Part shown: positions 44,876 to 52,889 of the stretch, piece by piece
Position numbering within the stretch: the first letter of the stretch is position 1
How the letters are laid out: every line of letters starts with the position of its first letter
Source of the DNA: Pseudomonas asiatica
GTDB lineage: Bacteria; Pseudomonadota; Gammaproteobacteria; Pseudomonadales; Pseudomonadaceae
Length of the DNA stretch: 64,000 nt
Assembly (NCBI RefSeq): GCF_009932335.1
Contig: NZ_BLJF01000001.1
Location: 3,224,001-3,288,000, forward strand
Direction of reading: 5' to 3'
Notes under the pieces: generated by a model
Databases searched by the model: none
Told to the model about the DNA's origin: nothing
Seen by the model: only the letters and a program-made list of their open reading frames with translations
Made by a program: the position numbers and the translations under genes

Positions 44876-45805
44876 TCAGACCTGGCGGAATACCAGAGCC
44901 TTCAAGCCCCCCGCCGGGTCCACGTCAGGAAACTCCGGCGGGTTCTCCAGCCGCTCGACAAATGCCAGCGACGGCGCCTGCTCCGCCATCCCCTCGATCA
45001 GAAACTCTGGCCCGATGCCCGGGTCGTTCACGCATGCCAGCACCGTCCCGCCCTCGCTCAACAACTCCGGCAAGCGCCGCAGAATCTTCGCGTAATCCTG
45101 GGTCAGCACAAAACTGCCGCGCTGGAAGGTCGGTGGGTCGATGATGATCAGGTCGTAAGGCCCGTACTTGCGCACCTTGCCCCACGACTTGAACAGCTCG
45201 TGCCCCAGGTAGGCCACCCGCGACGCATCGTGGCCATTGAGGCGGTGGTTGTCGCGGCCCCGGGACAACGCCGACTTGGCCATGTCCAGGTTAACCACCT
45301 GCTGGGCGCCACCGGCAATCGCCGCCACCGAGAAACCGCAGGTGTAGGCAAACAGGTTCAGCACGCGCTTGCCCGCCGCCTGCTCGCGAACCCAGCGCCG
45401 ACCATAGCGCATGTCGAGGAACAGGCCATTGTTCTGCCGCACGCCCAGGTCCAGCAGGTAGGCCAGCCCATCCTCGACCACCTCGCGCTGCTGGCACGGT
45501 TCGCCCAGCAGCCACTGGCCCGGGCTGTCGGGCAGGTAGCGATGCTGGAGAAGGATGGCTTGACCAGTCCACTGTGGACGCTCGGCGAGCGTGAGCAGCA
45601 TGGATTCCAGTTCGGCTAGCTGGCCGTCAGGCGGCTCACGGAACAGGGCGACCGACAGCACGCCTTGCAGCCAGTCCACGGTGACCTGCTCCAGGCCCGC
45701 CCAGCAGCGGCCGCGGCCGTGGAACAGGCGGCGGGTTTCCTGCGGGGCAGGGTCGAGGGCGGCGAGCAGGTGTTGCTCCAGAGTCTGGATCGGCGAAGTC
45801 ATCAT
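44876..45805 (-). CDS. Class I SAM-dependent methyltransferase, RlmI/RlmK-like
   Basis: 309 residues if the ATG at 45805 is used; an adjacent ATG (45802) and a TTG at 45814 are alternatives. The Methyltrans_SAM domain shows NNGLFLDMRYGRRWVREQAA, motif I RVLNLFAYTCGFSVAAIAGG, VVNLDMAKSALSRGRDNHRL and the catalytic-type motif LIIIDPPTFQRGSF. Similar to 23S rRNA m5C methyltransferases but lacking their N-terminal PUA domain. Target unknown. Confidence 0.88.
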   Translation of the reverse strand: MMTSPIQTLEQHLLAALDPAPQETRRLFHGRGRCWAGLEQVTVDWLQGVLSVALFREPPDGQLAELESMLLTLAERPQWTGQAILLQHRYLPDSPGQWLLGEPCQQREVVEDGLAYLLDLGVRQNNGLFLDMRYGRRWVREQAAGKRVLNLFAYTCGFSVAAIAGGAQQVVNLDMAKSALSRGRDNHRLNGHDASRVAYLGHELFKSWGKVRKYGPYDLIIIDPPTFQRGSFVLTQDYAKILRRLPELLSEGGTVLACVNDPGIGPEFLIEGMAEQAPSLAFVERLENPPEFPDVDPAGGLKALVFRQV

Positions 45806-45840
45806 GGGTCGCAAGCTGGCAAAAGCGGCATTCTACCTCC

Positions 45841-46055
45841 AGAGGGCGCTTCGCGCCCTATCGCCGGCAAGCCAGCTCCCACAGGTCCTGCGCAAGCTTT
45901 GAGAACTGTGCATTACCTGGGAGCAACTTGTACTGCCTGTACTGGCCTCATCGCCGACAAGCCAGGCTCCTATAGGTACTGCGCATGGCTCGAGCCCGAT
46001 GCGGTCGAAGTGGGAGCTGGCTTGCCGGCGATAGGCCGCAAAGCGGCCTCAATGG
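45841..46055. repeat. Degenerate REP cluster (four copies)
   Basis: Several GCCGGCAAGCCAGCTCCCAC copies in both orientations, some decayed (TCGCCGACAAGCCAGGCTCC), between the methyltransferase and EamA genes. Confidence 0.8.
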
Positions 46056-46948
46056 CCCTTGACCGCTATCGTCCTGGGCCGGAACCACCACCCCTGCTGC
46101 ATCCCCGCCGCCGCCAGCAGGATCAACGCCACCCCCAGCCACTGCAACGGTGCCAGCCGGTGCCCGAACGCCACCCAGTCCACCAGAATCGCCGCAATCG
46201 GGTAGATGAACGACAGCGCCCCGGTCAACGCCGTGGGCAAGCGCTGGATGGCGCTGTACAGCAACACATACATCAAGCCGGTGTGCACCATGCCCAAGGT
46301 CACCAGGCTGGCCAGCGCCGGCACTTCACCCGGCAACCCGCCAAGCTTGACCCACGGCGCCAGCAACAGCGCACCCGTGGCCACCTGGATCAGCGCGATC
46401 AGGTGCGGTGGCGTGCCACTCAGGCGTTTGATGATCAACGCCGCGATGGCATACAGGAAGGCCGCCCCCAGCGCCAGCGCAATGCCCAGCAAATAGTCCT
46501 CGCCGCCACCCTGCCCCGCGCCATGGGCACTGACGATGGCCAGCATGCCGAGGAACGCCACGCTCAGCCAGGTGACCTTGGCCAGGGTGATCTTCTCGCC
46601 CAGGAACACCGCCGCCAGCCCCACCAGCATGAACGGCTGCACGTTGTACACCGCCGTGCCGATGGCAATCGATGCCCGCGAGTAGGAGGCGAACAGCAAC
46701 ACCCTGTTGCCGACAATGGCCACACCGCTGGCAATCGCCAACAGGAACGCCGTACGGCTTATCGCGCCAGGCCGCAGAAAGCCGAACCCCGCGCAAATCG
46801 CCAGCAAGGTCACGGCACCGAACACGCAACGCCAGAACACCACCTCCAGCACCGGCTGGCCAGATACCAGCACGAACCAGCCGATGGTCCCGGAAATCAG
46901 CATGGCGGCAACCATTTCCAGCGAGCCACGACGCAATGAACTGTCCAT
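46049..46948 (-). CDS. EamA/DMT-family exporter
   Basis: 299 residues from ATG at 46948, with a perfect AGGAGG. Ten membrane helices in two EamA repeats, including SGTIGWFVLVSGQPVLEVVF, RVLLFASYSRASIAIGTAVY and GLMYVLLYSAIQRLPTALTG. Such proteins export amino acids or other small metabolites. Divergent from an Lrp/AsnC regulator with ~130 bases between them, which suggests that the exporter is induced by the regulator's amino acid ligand. Confidence 0.93.
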   Translation of the reverse strand: MDSSLRRGSLEMVAAMLISGTIGWFVLVSGQPVLEVVFWRCVFGAVTLLAICAGFGFLRPGAISRTAFLLAIASGVAIVGNRVLLFASYSRASIAIGTAVYNVQPFMLVGLAAVFLGEKITLAKVTWLSVAFLGMLAIVSAHGAGQGGGEDYLLGIALALGAAFLYAIAALIIKRLSGTPPHLIALIQVATGALLLAPWVKLGGLPGEVPALASLVTLGMVHTGLMYVLLYSAIQRLPTALTGALSFIYPIAAILVDWVAFGHRLAPLQWLGVALILLAAAGMQQGWWFRPRTIAVKGH

Positions 46949-47082
46949 CTCAAACCTCCTGTTGACGATGGCAACAGTATGCAAAGGTTGTCGGCGAGCC
47001 TTCCAGCGCATAACGAAGGAAGATTGGCCAGTTTGCCTTTACTATCAAGGCAAATAACGCGAATAACCTGATTGAGGTGACC

Positions 47083-47520
47083 ATGACCGATGCCATCGAC
47101 CAACTGCTGATCAACGCGCTGATGGAAGACTCGCGCCGCTCGCTCAAGGCCCTGGCGCAGATCAGCGGGCTGTCTTCACCCAGCGTCAGCGAACGCCTGC
47201 GTCGCCTGGAGGAACGCGGCGTGTTGCGCGGTTACACCGTAGAGGTCGACCCACGCGCCTTTGGCTACCAACTGCAGGCCATCGTGCGCATCCGCCCGCT
47301 ACCCGGGAAGCTGCAGGAGGTGGAACGGCAGATCATCGCCATTCCCGAATTCACCGAGTGCGACAAGGTAATTGGCGAAGACTGCTTCATTGCCCGCCTG
47401 CATGTTCGCTCGATGGAGCAACTGGACACCCTGCTCGACCGCCTCTATACGGTGGCCGAAACCAATACGGCGATCATCAAGAAGACACCGGTCAAGCGGC
47501 GGTTGCCGCCGATGGATTGA
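47083..47520 (+). CDS. Lrp/AsnC-family regulator
   Basis: 145 residues from ATG at 47083 (GAGGTG nine bases upstream; an in-frame GTG at 47077 lies within that site). N-terminal helix-turn-helix SLKALAQISGLSSPSVSERL, then the RAM ligand domain with FIARLHVRSMEQLDTLLDRL. Usually an octamer responding to an amino acid. Its target is probably the divergent EamA exporter. Confidence 0.94.
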   Translation: MTDAIDQLLINALMEDSRRSLKALAQISGLSSPSVSERLRRLEERGVLRGYTVEVDPRAFGYQLQAIVRIRPLPGKLQEVERQIIAIPEFTECDKVIGEDCFIARLHVRSMEQLDTLLDRLYTVAETNTAIIKKTPVKRRLPPMD

Positions 47521-47521
47521 A

Positions 47522-47633
47522 TCTGCCTGTGCGGGCCTCTTCGCGGGTAAACCCGCTCCCACAGGATTTCGACCGACCTGAATGCTACGGGGTACTTGTG
47601 TGCGGGTTTACCCGCGAAGAGGCCAGCACAGGA
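47522..47633. repeat. Inverted REP pair
   Basis: GGCCTCTTCGCGGGTAAACC and its inverted partner directly after the Lrp gene. Confidence 0.88.
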
Positions 47634-47878
47634 AAAAGTTGACCAATTTTTGTACACAAGAATGTCACCTTAAGTGCCGTTTTTGTGTGCACTTTTCAAG
47701 ATTGCGCCCCAATAGGTTACACACTTCCCACAAATTATTCTGACCAAACGATCAACAAAATTACCTTCGGGAAATTTAAATCTGTTCATTTGGTCAACTT
47801 ATACTCTCTTCATTTCATGAACTTACAACTCAACAAGGTAAGTTCAAAATGATGGCCAACTGAAGTTTGCTTTTTCCT

Positions 47879-47894
47879 TGGCATGGAACTCGCT
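47879..47894 (+). promoter_or_regulatory. Candidate sigma-54 promoter of the NCS1 permease
   Basis: TGGCATGGAACTCGCT: GG at 47880-47881 and GC at 47892-47893 with the required ten-base spacing; the -24 side TGGCATG is close to TGGCACG, the -12 side is TCGCT instead of TTGCW. The TTGTATACAA operator would sit at about +6 to +15, well placed for repression. Confidence 0.5.
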
Positions 47895-47910
47895 TTTGCG
47901 TGTTCGTGTT

Positions 47911-47920
47911 TTGTATACAA
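47911..47920. promoter_or_regulatory. TTGTATACAA operator before the NCS1 permease
   Basis: Perfect palindrome, 155 bases before the permease ATG and just after the candidate sigma-54 start point. Confidence 0.65.
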
Positions 47921-48075
47921 ACCAAGCAAAACATAAATACACAAGAACCCGCGACGCCGACCCAACATCGGCCGCCGCGCCCCAAACCCTGAGATGCCAA
48001 CGCTGCACCGACGAGATGGCGAGCCCGTGCGCATGCCCGCTCATCGCAGTCCACGTGCATCAGGAGCCCGCCGGA

Positions 48076-49608
48076 ATGAGTACCAGCTTCGACCTTGCCC
48101 CTGAACTATCCGTCGCCAGCACCCACCCCGCGTCCACTCTCGCCGGCAGCCAGCCGGAACTCGCCCTGAGCCCGCGCCTGCATAACCGCGACCTCGCGCC
48201 GACGCGCATCGAAGGTCGCCGCTGGGGCGGCTACAGCATCTTTGCGCTGTGGACCAATGATGTGCACAACATCGCCAACTACTCGTTCGCCATGGGCTTG
48301 TTCGCCCTCGGCCTGGGTGGCTGGCAGATCCTGCTGTCGCTGGCCATCGGCGCGGCGCTGGTGTACTTCTTCATGAACCTGTCCGGCTACATGGGGCAGA
48401 AGACCGGCGTACCATTCCCGGTCATCAGCCGCATCGCCTTCGGCATCCACGGCGCGCAGATTCCGGCGTTGATTCGTGCGGTCATCGCCATCGCCTGGTT
48501 CGGCATCCAGACCTACCTGGCTTCGGTGGTGCTGCGCGTGCTGCTCACCGCTGTATGGCCGCAGATGGCAGCCTATGACCATGACAGCATCCTCGGCCTG
48601 TCGAGCCTGGGCTGGGTGTGCTTCGTGTCGATCTGGCTGGTGCAGCTGGTGATCCTGGCCTATGGCATGGAGATGGTGCGCCGCTACGAGGCCTTTGCCG
48701 GCCCGGTGATCCTGCTGACCGTCGCCGCCCTGGCGGTGTTCATGTACTTCAAGGCCGACGCCCGCATCGCCTGGTCGGTGGCCGAACCGCTGGCCGGCTA
48801 CGAGATGTGGCGCAACATATTTGCCGGCGGCGCGCTGTGGCTGGCGATCTACGGCACCCTGGTGCTGAACTTCTGTGACTTCGCCCGCTCCTCGCCATGC
48901 CGCAAGACCATCCGCGTCGGCAACTTCTGGGGCCTGCCGGTGAACATCCTGGTGTTCGCCGTGATCACCGTGGTGCTGTGCGGCGCGCAGTTCCAGATCA
49001 ACGGCCAGATCATCGACAGCCCGACCCAGATCGTCGCGGCCATCCCAAGTACAGCGTTCCTGGTACTGGGCTGCCTGGCCTTCCTGATCGTGACGGTGGC
49101 GGTGAACATCATGGCCAACTTCGTCGCCCCGGCCTTCGTCCTCAGCAACCTGGCACCGCGTCACCTGAACTTCCGCCGCGCCGGGCTGATCAGCGCCACC
49201 CTGGCGGTGCTGATCCTGCCGTGGAACCTGTACAACAGCCCACTGGTGATCGTGTATTTCCTGTCCGGCCTGGGTGCCCTGCTCGGCCCGCTGTACGGGG
49301 TGATCATGTCCGACTACTGGTTGCTGCGCAAAGGCTGCATCAACGTGCCGCAGCTGTACAGCGAAGACCCGGCTGGCGCCTACCACTACACCAAGGGCAT
49401 CAACCTGCGCGCCGTGGCCGCCTTCGTGCCGGCCGCCCTGCTGGCCATCGTCCTGGCCCTGGTGCCCAACTTCCATGGCGTGGCGCCATTCTCCTGGCTG
49501 ATCGGTGCCGGCATCGCCGCCGCACTTTACCTGCTGATCGCCCCACGCAAACACCAATACCAGGACGTCAGCGGCGAATGCATCGCCGTGGACCACAGCA
49601 GCCATTGA
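48076..49608 (+). CDS. NCS1-family nucleobase/allantoin permease
   Basis: 510 residues from ATG at 48076; in-frame codons upstream (from 47878) cover the operator region and are not likely to be translated. Twelve hydrophobic spans; NCS1 motifs are LWTNDVHNIANYSFAMGLFA in helix 1, GVPFPVISRIAFGIHGAQIP, and LNFCDFARSSPCRK in the second half. Sodium- or proton-coupled uptake of allantoin, hydantoin, uracil or cytosine. The neighbouring racemase-like gene points to allantoin or a hydantoin. Confidence 0.92.
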   Translation: MSTSFDLAPELSVASTHPASTLAGSQPELALSPRLHNRDLAPTRIEGRRWGGYSIFALWTNDVHNIANYSFAMGLFALGLGGWQILLSLAIGAALVYFFMNLSGYMGQKTGVPFPVISRIAFGIHGAQIPALIRAVIAIAWFGIQTYLASVVLRVLLTAVWPQMAAYDHDSILGLSSLGWVCFVSIWLVQLVILAYGMEMVRRYEAFAGPVILLTVAALAVFMYFKADARIAWSVAEPLAGYEMWRNIFAGGALWLAIYGTLVLNFCDFARSSPCRKTIRVGNFWGLPVNILVFAVITVVLCGAQFQINGQIIDSPTQIVAAIPSTAFLVLGCLAFLIVTVAVNIMANFVAPAFVLSNLAPRHLNFRRAGLISATLAVLILPWNLYNSPLVIVYFLSGLGALLGPLYGVIMSDYWLLRKGCINVPQLYSEDPAGAYHYTKGINLRAVAAFVPAALLAIVLALVPNFHGVAPFSWLIGAGIAAALYLLIAPRKHQYQDVSGECIAVDHSSH

Positions 49609-49624
49609 CCAGGGAGGACTACCC

Positions 49625-50353
49625 ATGCGCATTCTGATCGCCAACGTCAACACCACCGAAGCCATCACCGAAGCCATTGCCGAACAGGCCCGTGCGGTGG
49701 CAGCGCCCGGCACGGAAATCATCGGCCTCACCCCATGGTTCGGTGCCGAGTCGGTGGAAGGCAACTTCGAAAGCTACCTGGCCGCCATCGCGGTGATGGA
49801 CCGGGTACTGGCCTACGAAGGCCCTTATGATGCCGTGATACAGGCGGGTTACGGCGAACATGGCCGCGAAGGCTTGCAGGAACTGCTGAACGTGCCGGTG
49901 GTGGACATCACCGATGCAGCCGCCAGCACGGCGATGTACCTGGGCCATGCCTACTCGGTGGTGACCACCCTGGACCGCACCGTGCCGCTGATCGAAGACC
50001 GCCTGAAGCTCTCCGGCCTGTATGACCGCTGCGCATCGGTGCGGGCCAGCGGGCTGGCGGTGCTGGAGCTTGAAGCCGACCCACAGCGCGCCGTGGAGGC
50101 GATTGTCGAGCAGGCGGAACGCGCCGTGCGTGACGACAAGGCCGAGGTGATCTGCCTGGGTTGCGGCGGCATGGCCGGTTTGGACGAGCAGATCCGCCAG
50201 CGCACCGGCGTGCCGGTGGTGGATGGTGTGAGTGCGGCGGTGACCATGGCCGAATCGCTGGTGCGCATGGGCTTGAGTACCTCCAAGGTCCGTACCTATG
50301 CCACGCCACGGGTGAAGAAAGTGGTGGGTTGGCCGATGCGGTTCGGGCGCTAA
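49625..50353 (+). CDS. hyuE: Asp/Glu/hydantoin racemase-family protein (allantoin/hydantoin racemase-like)
   Basis: 242 residues, GGGAGG site, 16 bases after the permease. Two-lobed racemase fold. Hydantoin and allantoin racemases use two cysteines; the second is present (VICLGCGGMAGL, about 177-187) but the first is replaced: the loop reads IQAGYGEHGREG, with Gly75 where the usual ACFGDPG loop has Cys. It may racemise with one cysteine, act as a lyase or isomerase, or bind without racemising. Co-operonic with the NCS1 permease, so probably works on an imported hydantoin or allantoin. Confidence 0.82.
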   Translation: MRILIANVNTTEAITEAIAEQARAVAAPGTEIIGLTPWFGAESVEGNFESYLAAIAVMDRVLAYEGPYDAVIQAGYGEHGREGLQELLNVPVVDITDAAASTAMYLGHAYSVVTTLDRTVPLIEDRLKLSGLYDRCASVRASGLAVLELEADPQRAVEAIVEQAERAVRDDKAEVICLGCGGMAGLDEQIRQRTGVPVVDGVSAAVTMAESLVRMGLSTSKVRTYATPRVKKVVGWPMRFGR

Positions 50354-50360
50354 CCTTCTA

Positions 50361-50476
50361 TTTGCCTGTGCCGGCCCTTTCGCGGGCTTGCCCGCTCCCA
50401 CAGGCCCCCACCGCTCTCAAGGGCTGCGCTGTACCTGTGGGAGCGGGCAAGCCCGCGAAGAGGCCGGTACAGGCAA
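50361..50476. repeat. Inverted REP pair
   Basis: GCCCTTTCGCGGGCTTGCCC and its inverted partner, between convergent genes. Confidence 0.9.
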
Positions 50477-50491
50477 ACCATCACCAGCGGA

Positions 50492-51154
50492 TCAGGTCGG
50501 GCAACTATGCGCACCATCATTCAGGCCCTGACGCACGTTGCGGCTGAGCAGGCTGGCCTTGCCGTCGTGCCAGGTCAGGGTCAGGACGTAGAGGGTGTCG
50601 AAGTCGTCGCCGCTCCAGTCCTCGGTGATCACCCGCTTTTCACCGAGGGCCTTGCCAGCCACGGCATTGATCAGGTCAGGGAGGTAGCCATGCGACCAGG
50701 CGGTGTACACGGTCGCGTTACGGTACTTGTCGCGCAGCAGCTCTTCGGCCAGCGCGTCGGTGTCGTTGGCGCCATAGTCGATGTTTACCGGCAGGCCCAG
50801 GCGAATGGCGCTGGGGCTGATGGTCATCAGCGGGCGAATGTAGCTGTAGCTTTGGTCCTTGCTGCCTTCCTCGACATGCCGCGAGGGGTTGGCAGCGAAC
50901 ACGTAGTCGGCCTTGCCAAAGCGCTCGGGGAGCAGGGTAGCCAGGTCCAGCGCACGGTTGAGGCCCTGGCAGTTCAACTGGCCCAGCCCCTCGCCCGGCT
51001 TCTCGGCGTGGCGCAGGAACACAAGGGTCTGGGTGCCATCCACCGGTTGCGCCCGGCTTTCGACTGCTTCCAGCGCCAGCGGTACGGCTATGGCTGTAAG
51101 CGTCAGGCTCAGCAACCAGTGACGACGACGGCGGAAGAATGTTGGCAACTTCAT
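50492..51154 (-). CDS. Histidine phosphatase-family protein, membrane-anchored or secreted
   Basis: 220 residues from ATG at 51154. An N-terminal stretch RRRRHWLLSLTLTAIAVPLA is a positively charged hydrophobic anchor or uncleaved signal. The RHA(E)K-type catalytic motif LVFLRHAEKPGEGLG contains the phospho-accepting His; a second His is in YTAWSHGYLPDL. Family members are phosphatases or mutases; substrate unknown. A ~240-bp leader without a gene lies upstream. Confidence 0.85.
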   Translation of the reverse strand: MKLPTFFRRRRHWLLSLTLTAIAVPLALEAVESRAQPVDGTQTLVFLRHAEKPGEGLGQLNCQGLNRALDLATLLPERFGKADYVFAANPSRHVEEGSKDQSYSYIRPLMTISPSAIRLGLPVNIDYGANDTDALAEELLRDKYRNATVYTAWSHGYLPDLINAVAGKALGEKRVITEDWSGDDFDTLYVLTLTWHDGKASLLSRNVRQGLNDGAHSCPT

Positions 51155-51392
51155 CAAAACAGGCCCATGTGGCAGAAAGAATCGGGTAGACCCGCCACAT
51201 CACCCCGCCAACAGCACCGCGGGGCATCCTTGTAGTGAATGCCATCCTTGGCAACGAGTGAGGGTGAGAGTGCCCTGAACCCGTTTGGTTCCTCCCTGGA
51301 GGTGGATGCCGTTCCCTAGGCAAGGCTTAGATTAGAGGATGGGTGTTGCTGAAATGTGTCCGTTCGTTACTCGTTGCTCTCGCTGATTACCG
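51155..51392. other. Intergenic leader with strong dyads, no gene seen
   Basis: About 240 bases on the 5' side of the phosphatase gene. Short dyads include CCTCC-CT-GGAGG (51293-51304), GCATCC...GGATGC and GGCATCC...GGATGCC combinations. It could encode a structured 5' leader on the minus strand; no known riboswitch class was recognised. Confidence 0.3.
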
Positions 51393-51557
51393 TTACGGTG
51401 GCCCAGCTGCTTGTTCCATAGAGACAGAGTCGAGAATGGTTACATCAAATACCTGCTCGATAACCTGCTTTGGGCCTTGATTCAGACTCCAGGTGAAGAA
51501 CACCAGAAAGCCCAGCAAGAACACGAAGAGAATCGAGCCCACGAGACTTTGTGCCAC
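51393..51557 (-). CDS. Small single-pass membrane protein (54 residues)
   Basis: Starts at GTG 51557 and stops at 51393-51395. The translation has one strong membrane helix, SLVGSILFVFLLGFLVFFTW, followed by a soluble tail SLNQGPKQVIEQVFDVTILD. It begins 18 bases after the stop of the 60-residue gene upstream on the same strand. The start is uncertain: no clear ribosome site precedes the GTG, so coupling to the upstream gene is likely. Function unknown. Confidence 0.5.
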   Translation of the reverse strand: MAQSLVGSILFVFLLGFLVFFTWSLNQGPKQVIEQVFDVTILDSVSMEQAAGPP

Positions 51558-51574
51558 ACCCGACCATATGGCTC

Positions 51575-51757
51575 TTACCCTTTGCGCAGGCGGGAATACG
51601 CAGCCTCGAATGCTGCCTTCAGTTCCGAACGGGTCTTTCGGGAGTTGGTAACCACACTCGCCAGTTCGCGTGGTAACGAGATTTCCATTCGCGCGCCTGA
51701 TGCCACCAACAGCGCGTTCGCTTTGCGTACCACCCGTGAGGAAAAATGCGATTTCAT
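51575..51757 (-). CDS. Small basic hypothetical protein (60 residues)
   Basis: From ATG at 51757 with AGAGGG upstream; a longer in-frame start at 51820 reads through the putative promoter. Basic and helical: FSSRVVRKANALLVASGARM, then LPRELASVVTNSRKTRSELK. No cysteine, signal peptide or membrane segment. The tail resembles a DNA- or RNA-binding helix, but no family is recognised. With the membrane protein gene downstream it forms a two-gene unit. Confidence 0.5.
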   Translation of the reverse strand: MKSHFSSRVVRKANALLVASGARMEISLPRELASVVTNSRKTRSELKAAFEAAYSRLRKG

Positions 51758-51856
51758 GGATAGGCTACCCTCTTCACTCAGTGAGTCTGCAAGGTTAGCC
51801 GTACCCGGGAGGCACCTCAATCAGACACTGGCCGACAGCGCGTGTAGTCCTTTTCC

Positions 51857-52195
51857 TCAATCATCCCGTGTCAGCACTTCCAGCAATTCGATCTCGAAGG
51901 TCAAATCCGAATTCGGCGGAATCGCCCCCACGCTGCGTTCGCCATAGCCCAGGTGCGCCGGTACCAGCAACTTGCGCTTGCCGCCAACGCGCATACCCAT
52001 CAGGCCTTGATCCCACCCCTTGATTACCCGACCAGTGCCGATCACGCACTGGAACGGCTTGCCGCGCGACCAGGACGAGTCGAACTCGCTGCCGTCGGCC
52101 AGCCAGCCGGTGTACTGGGTGGTGATCAGGGCGCCTTTGACGGCGGCTTTGCCATCCCCCTCCACAAGGTCGATGATCTGCAGTTCTTGGCTCAC
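51857..52195 (-). CDS. FKBP-type peptidyl-prolyl isomerase
   Basis: 112 residues, a single FKBP domain without signal peptide, so cytoplasmic. Speeds cis-trans isomerisation of proline bonds. Active-site residues of the family are in YTGWLADGSEFDSSWSRGKP, VIKGWDQGLMGMRVGGKRKL and LGYGERSVGAIPPNSDLTFE. Eukaryote-like short FKBP similar to other pseudomonad copies. Confidence 0.95.
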   Translation of the reverse strand: MSQELQIIDLVEGDGKAAVKGALITTQYTGWLADGSEFDSSWSRGKPFQCVIGTGRVIKGWDQGLMGMRVGGKRKLLVPAHLGYGERSVGAIPPNSDLTFEIELLEVLTRDD

Positions 52196-52307
52196 GGGGC
52201 ATACTCCAACGCTGGAAACAAAGCCGCCCTTTTCTCAGGAATGCAACGGTTTGGCAAGTTCGCGTGGCGTTTCGTGCTGGCGCATCGATCACAGCACGCC
52301 GCCTGAA

Positions 52308-52715
52308 TCAGCCGAGCTGCTCGAAGGCTTCCTGGCCAGTCAGTTCCTTGGTCTGGTTGGCGAAGCAATACCAGGCGGGTTTCTGTTCGACGAAGATCTG
52401 CAAGTCAAAATGCCATTCCTGGTCGCCGTCGAGCAGGCCGACCGGCACGGCGTGGAAGTCATTGGCCTTGAGCCGGTAGTACAGGTGCGTGCCGCACTGG
52501 CCGCAGAAGCCGCGCTGGGCCCAATCGGAAGACTCATAGATGCTGGGCGCGCGCCCTTCGATCACCGGTGGCTGGCTGCAATGCACCACCAGCAATGGGC
52601 CGCCGGTCCATTTGCGGCACATGCTGCAGTGGCAGGCGCTGATATGGGTATTGTCGACGGTGACCTTGAGCCGGGTGGCGCCGCACAGGCAGGTGCCGTG
52701 TTTTTCCAGGGCCAT
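52308..52715 (-). CDS. GFA-family (glutathione-dependent formaldehyde-activating-like) protein
   Basis: 135 residues from ATG at 52715. Zinc-binding cysteines: CLCGATRLKV, CHCSMCRKWTGG and GFCGQCGTHLYY, the CENP-V/GFA pattern of structural and catalytic zinc sites. Despite the family name most members have no proven glutathione or formaldehyde role. Stands alone. Confidence 0.92.
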   Translation of the reverse strand: MALEKHGTCLCGATRLKVTVDNTHISACHCSMCRKWTGGPLLVVHCSQPPVIEGRAPSIYESSDWAQRGFCGQCGTHLYYRLKANDFHAVPVGLLDGDQEWHFDLQIFVEQKPAWYCFANQTKELTGQEAFEQLG

Positions 52716-52751
52716 GGCTGGCTCCTTGAGCGGAAGATGGGCCAGCAAGTA

Positions 52752-52866
52752 TAGATGCCTGTACCGGTCTCATCGCCGGCAAGCCGGCTCCCACCCCGAC
52801 CGCGCCGTTCTAAGGCCAGTGCAGTACCTGTTGGAGCTGGCTTGCCGGCGATGAGGCAGGCACAGG
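52752..52866. repeat. Inverted REP pair (GCCGGC subtype)
   Basis: CTCATCGCCGGCAAGCCGGC and its partner GGCTTGCCGGCGATGAGGC, between two minus-strand genes. Confidence 0.88.
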
Positions 52867-52889
52867 CAGCAAAAGACAGTTGCCCAAGG

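Larger units (their letters stand above)
47634..48075 (+). promoter_or_regulatory. 442-bp control region of the NCS1 permease
   Basis: No convincing gene; A+T-rich compared with its surroundings. Contains TTGTACACAA (47650-47659), TTTTGTGTGCAC (47681-47692), the TTGAC-related CTGACCAAACGATCAA (47740-47755), TTTGGTCAA (47789-47797), a candidate sigma-54 promoter (47879-47894) and TTGTATACAA (47911-47920). Confidence 0.65.

Noticed and set aside
51155..51392. Known riboswitch (guanidine, SAH, preQ1) before the phosphatase gene
   Set aside because: None of the conserved cores I can recall for these classes is present; kept only as an unexplained leader.
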